Below are positions 63,477-64,000 of a stretch of 64,000 nucleotides of DNA, piece after piece. The stretch's first letter is position 1. Each line of letters opens with the position of its first letter. The notes below the pieces were generated by a model that made no database searches, was not told where the DNA came from, and saw only the letters and a program-made list of their open reading frames with translations. This stretch comes from Chondrus crispus (Eukaryota; Rhodophyta; Florideophyceae; Gigartinales; Gigartinaceae): positions 168,786-232,785 of the forward strand of contig NW_005179005.1 of NCBI RefSeq assembly GCF_000350225.1. The letters are read 5' to 3'. A program made the position numbers and the translations under genes.

Positions 63477-64000
63477 CACAAAGCTTGAACACGTACCCAC
63501 TCGTTGACTTCCGTGATTCAAGGCATCCACCCCAATCTGCGTCGCTATACCCATGAAGTTCCGTACCAAGATCATCTTTACCAAACACTATTCCAAGATG
63601 CTGGGACCCACGCAAGTATCTCAAAACACGTTTCACACCTGACCAGTGCGACTCGTGAGGGTCGGCACAGTGTTGAGATAACTTTCCAATGGCAAACGCA
63701 ATATCGGGGCGGGTCCCGACCATTAGGAACATTAGACATCCAATGGCCTGACGATATGGTTCAAAGCATGGGTTGTCATCAGTGCCAGTTTCGGCCACTT
63801 GCATTGTGACATGTCGAGACTGTTCCATCGGAGTAACGCAAGGATTGCATGCCGACATTTTGAACCGTTTCAGTACTGCTTGGGCATACTTCGACTGCGT
63901 GACGGTCAGGACGTGTTTAGAACGTATACGGTCGATCTCTAGACCAATACAAGTCTTCGCCTCGCCAAGGTCTTTCATATCGAATCGTTTGTTGAGTTCA
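63477..64000 (-). pseudogene. Copia family-3 pol, RT/RNase H part, runs off right edge
   Basis: From the right edge the minus strand reads LNKRFDMKDLGEAKTCIGLE, TVTQSKYAQAVLKRFKMS, MFLMVGTRPDIAFAIGKLSQ, then DADWGGCLESRKSTSGYVFK and LC, where the solo LTR interrupts. The gene continues at 55481. The RT catalytic part lies beyond the window. Confidence 0.88.

Overview
This is a eukaryotic nuclear window dominated by transposable elements. No tRNA, rRNA, CRISPR array or bacterial operon is visible. The content (NB-ARC protein gene, Moco nitrate-reductase and PPPDE fragments, Ty3/gypsy chromoviruses, Ty1/copia elements, a Tnp2-type DNA transposon, almost no introns, roughly half GC) fits a multicellular red alga such as Chondrus. 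That assignment is inference from memory, not a database match.

Layout. 1-1807: 5' part of an NB-ARC gene (minus), running off the left edge. 4.2-11.5 kb: a decayed Ty3/gypsy element (A, minus) with a recognisable 5' LTR and primer site. 11.8-14.1 kb: remnants of three host-type genes (DUF3228-like, nitrate reductase, PPPDE peptidase). 15.5-36.2 kb: a second gypsy family (G1, minus), cut in two inside its reverse transcriptase by a 10.9-kb DNA transposon (E, 22417-33352, apparent GGCA target duplication) that encodes a Tnp2-like transposase and carries pieces of host genes. 36.2-49.4 kb: G2, a related chromovirus with intact gag (856 aa), pol (1526 aa or more) and a gene of about 753 aa on the opposite strand between pol and the 3' LTR. 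49.4-64 kb: a nest of Ty1/copia elements of three LTR families. Its innermost member (copia F, 55768-62989) has an intact 1371-aa polyprotein, matching LTRs and a TGTCC duplication. It sits inside a solo LTR (CACAA duplication), which sits inside a third copia element running off the right edge.

The most unusual system is the antisense gene of G1/G2. It occurs in two diverged copies and resembles no family I recognise. It is bracketed by duplicated copies of the pol tail, a hairpin and a polypurine tract. The G-type LTRs are chains of stem-loops whose arms change together between copies.

Limits: everything was read by eye. Domain names rest on motif recognition, identities are estimates, and boundaries of decayed copies may be off by tens of bases.
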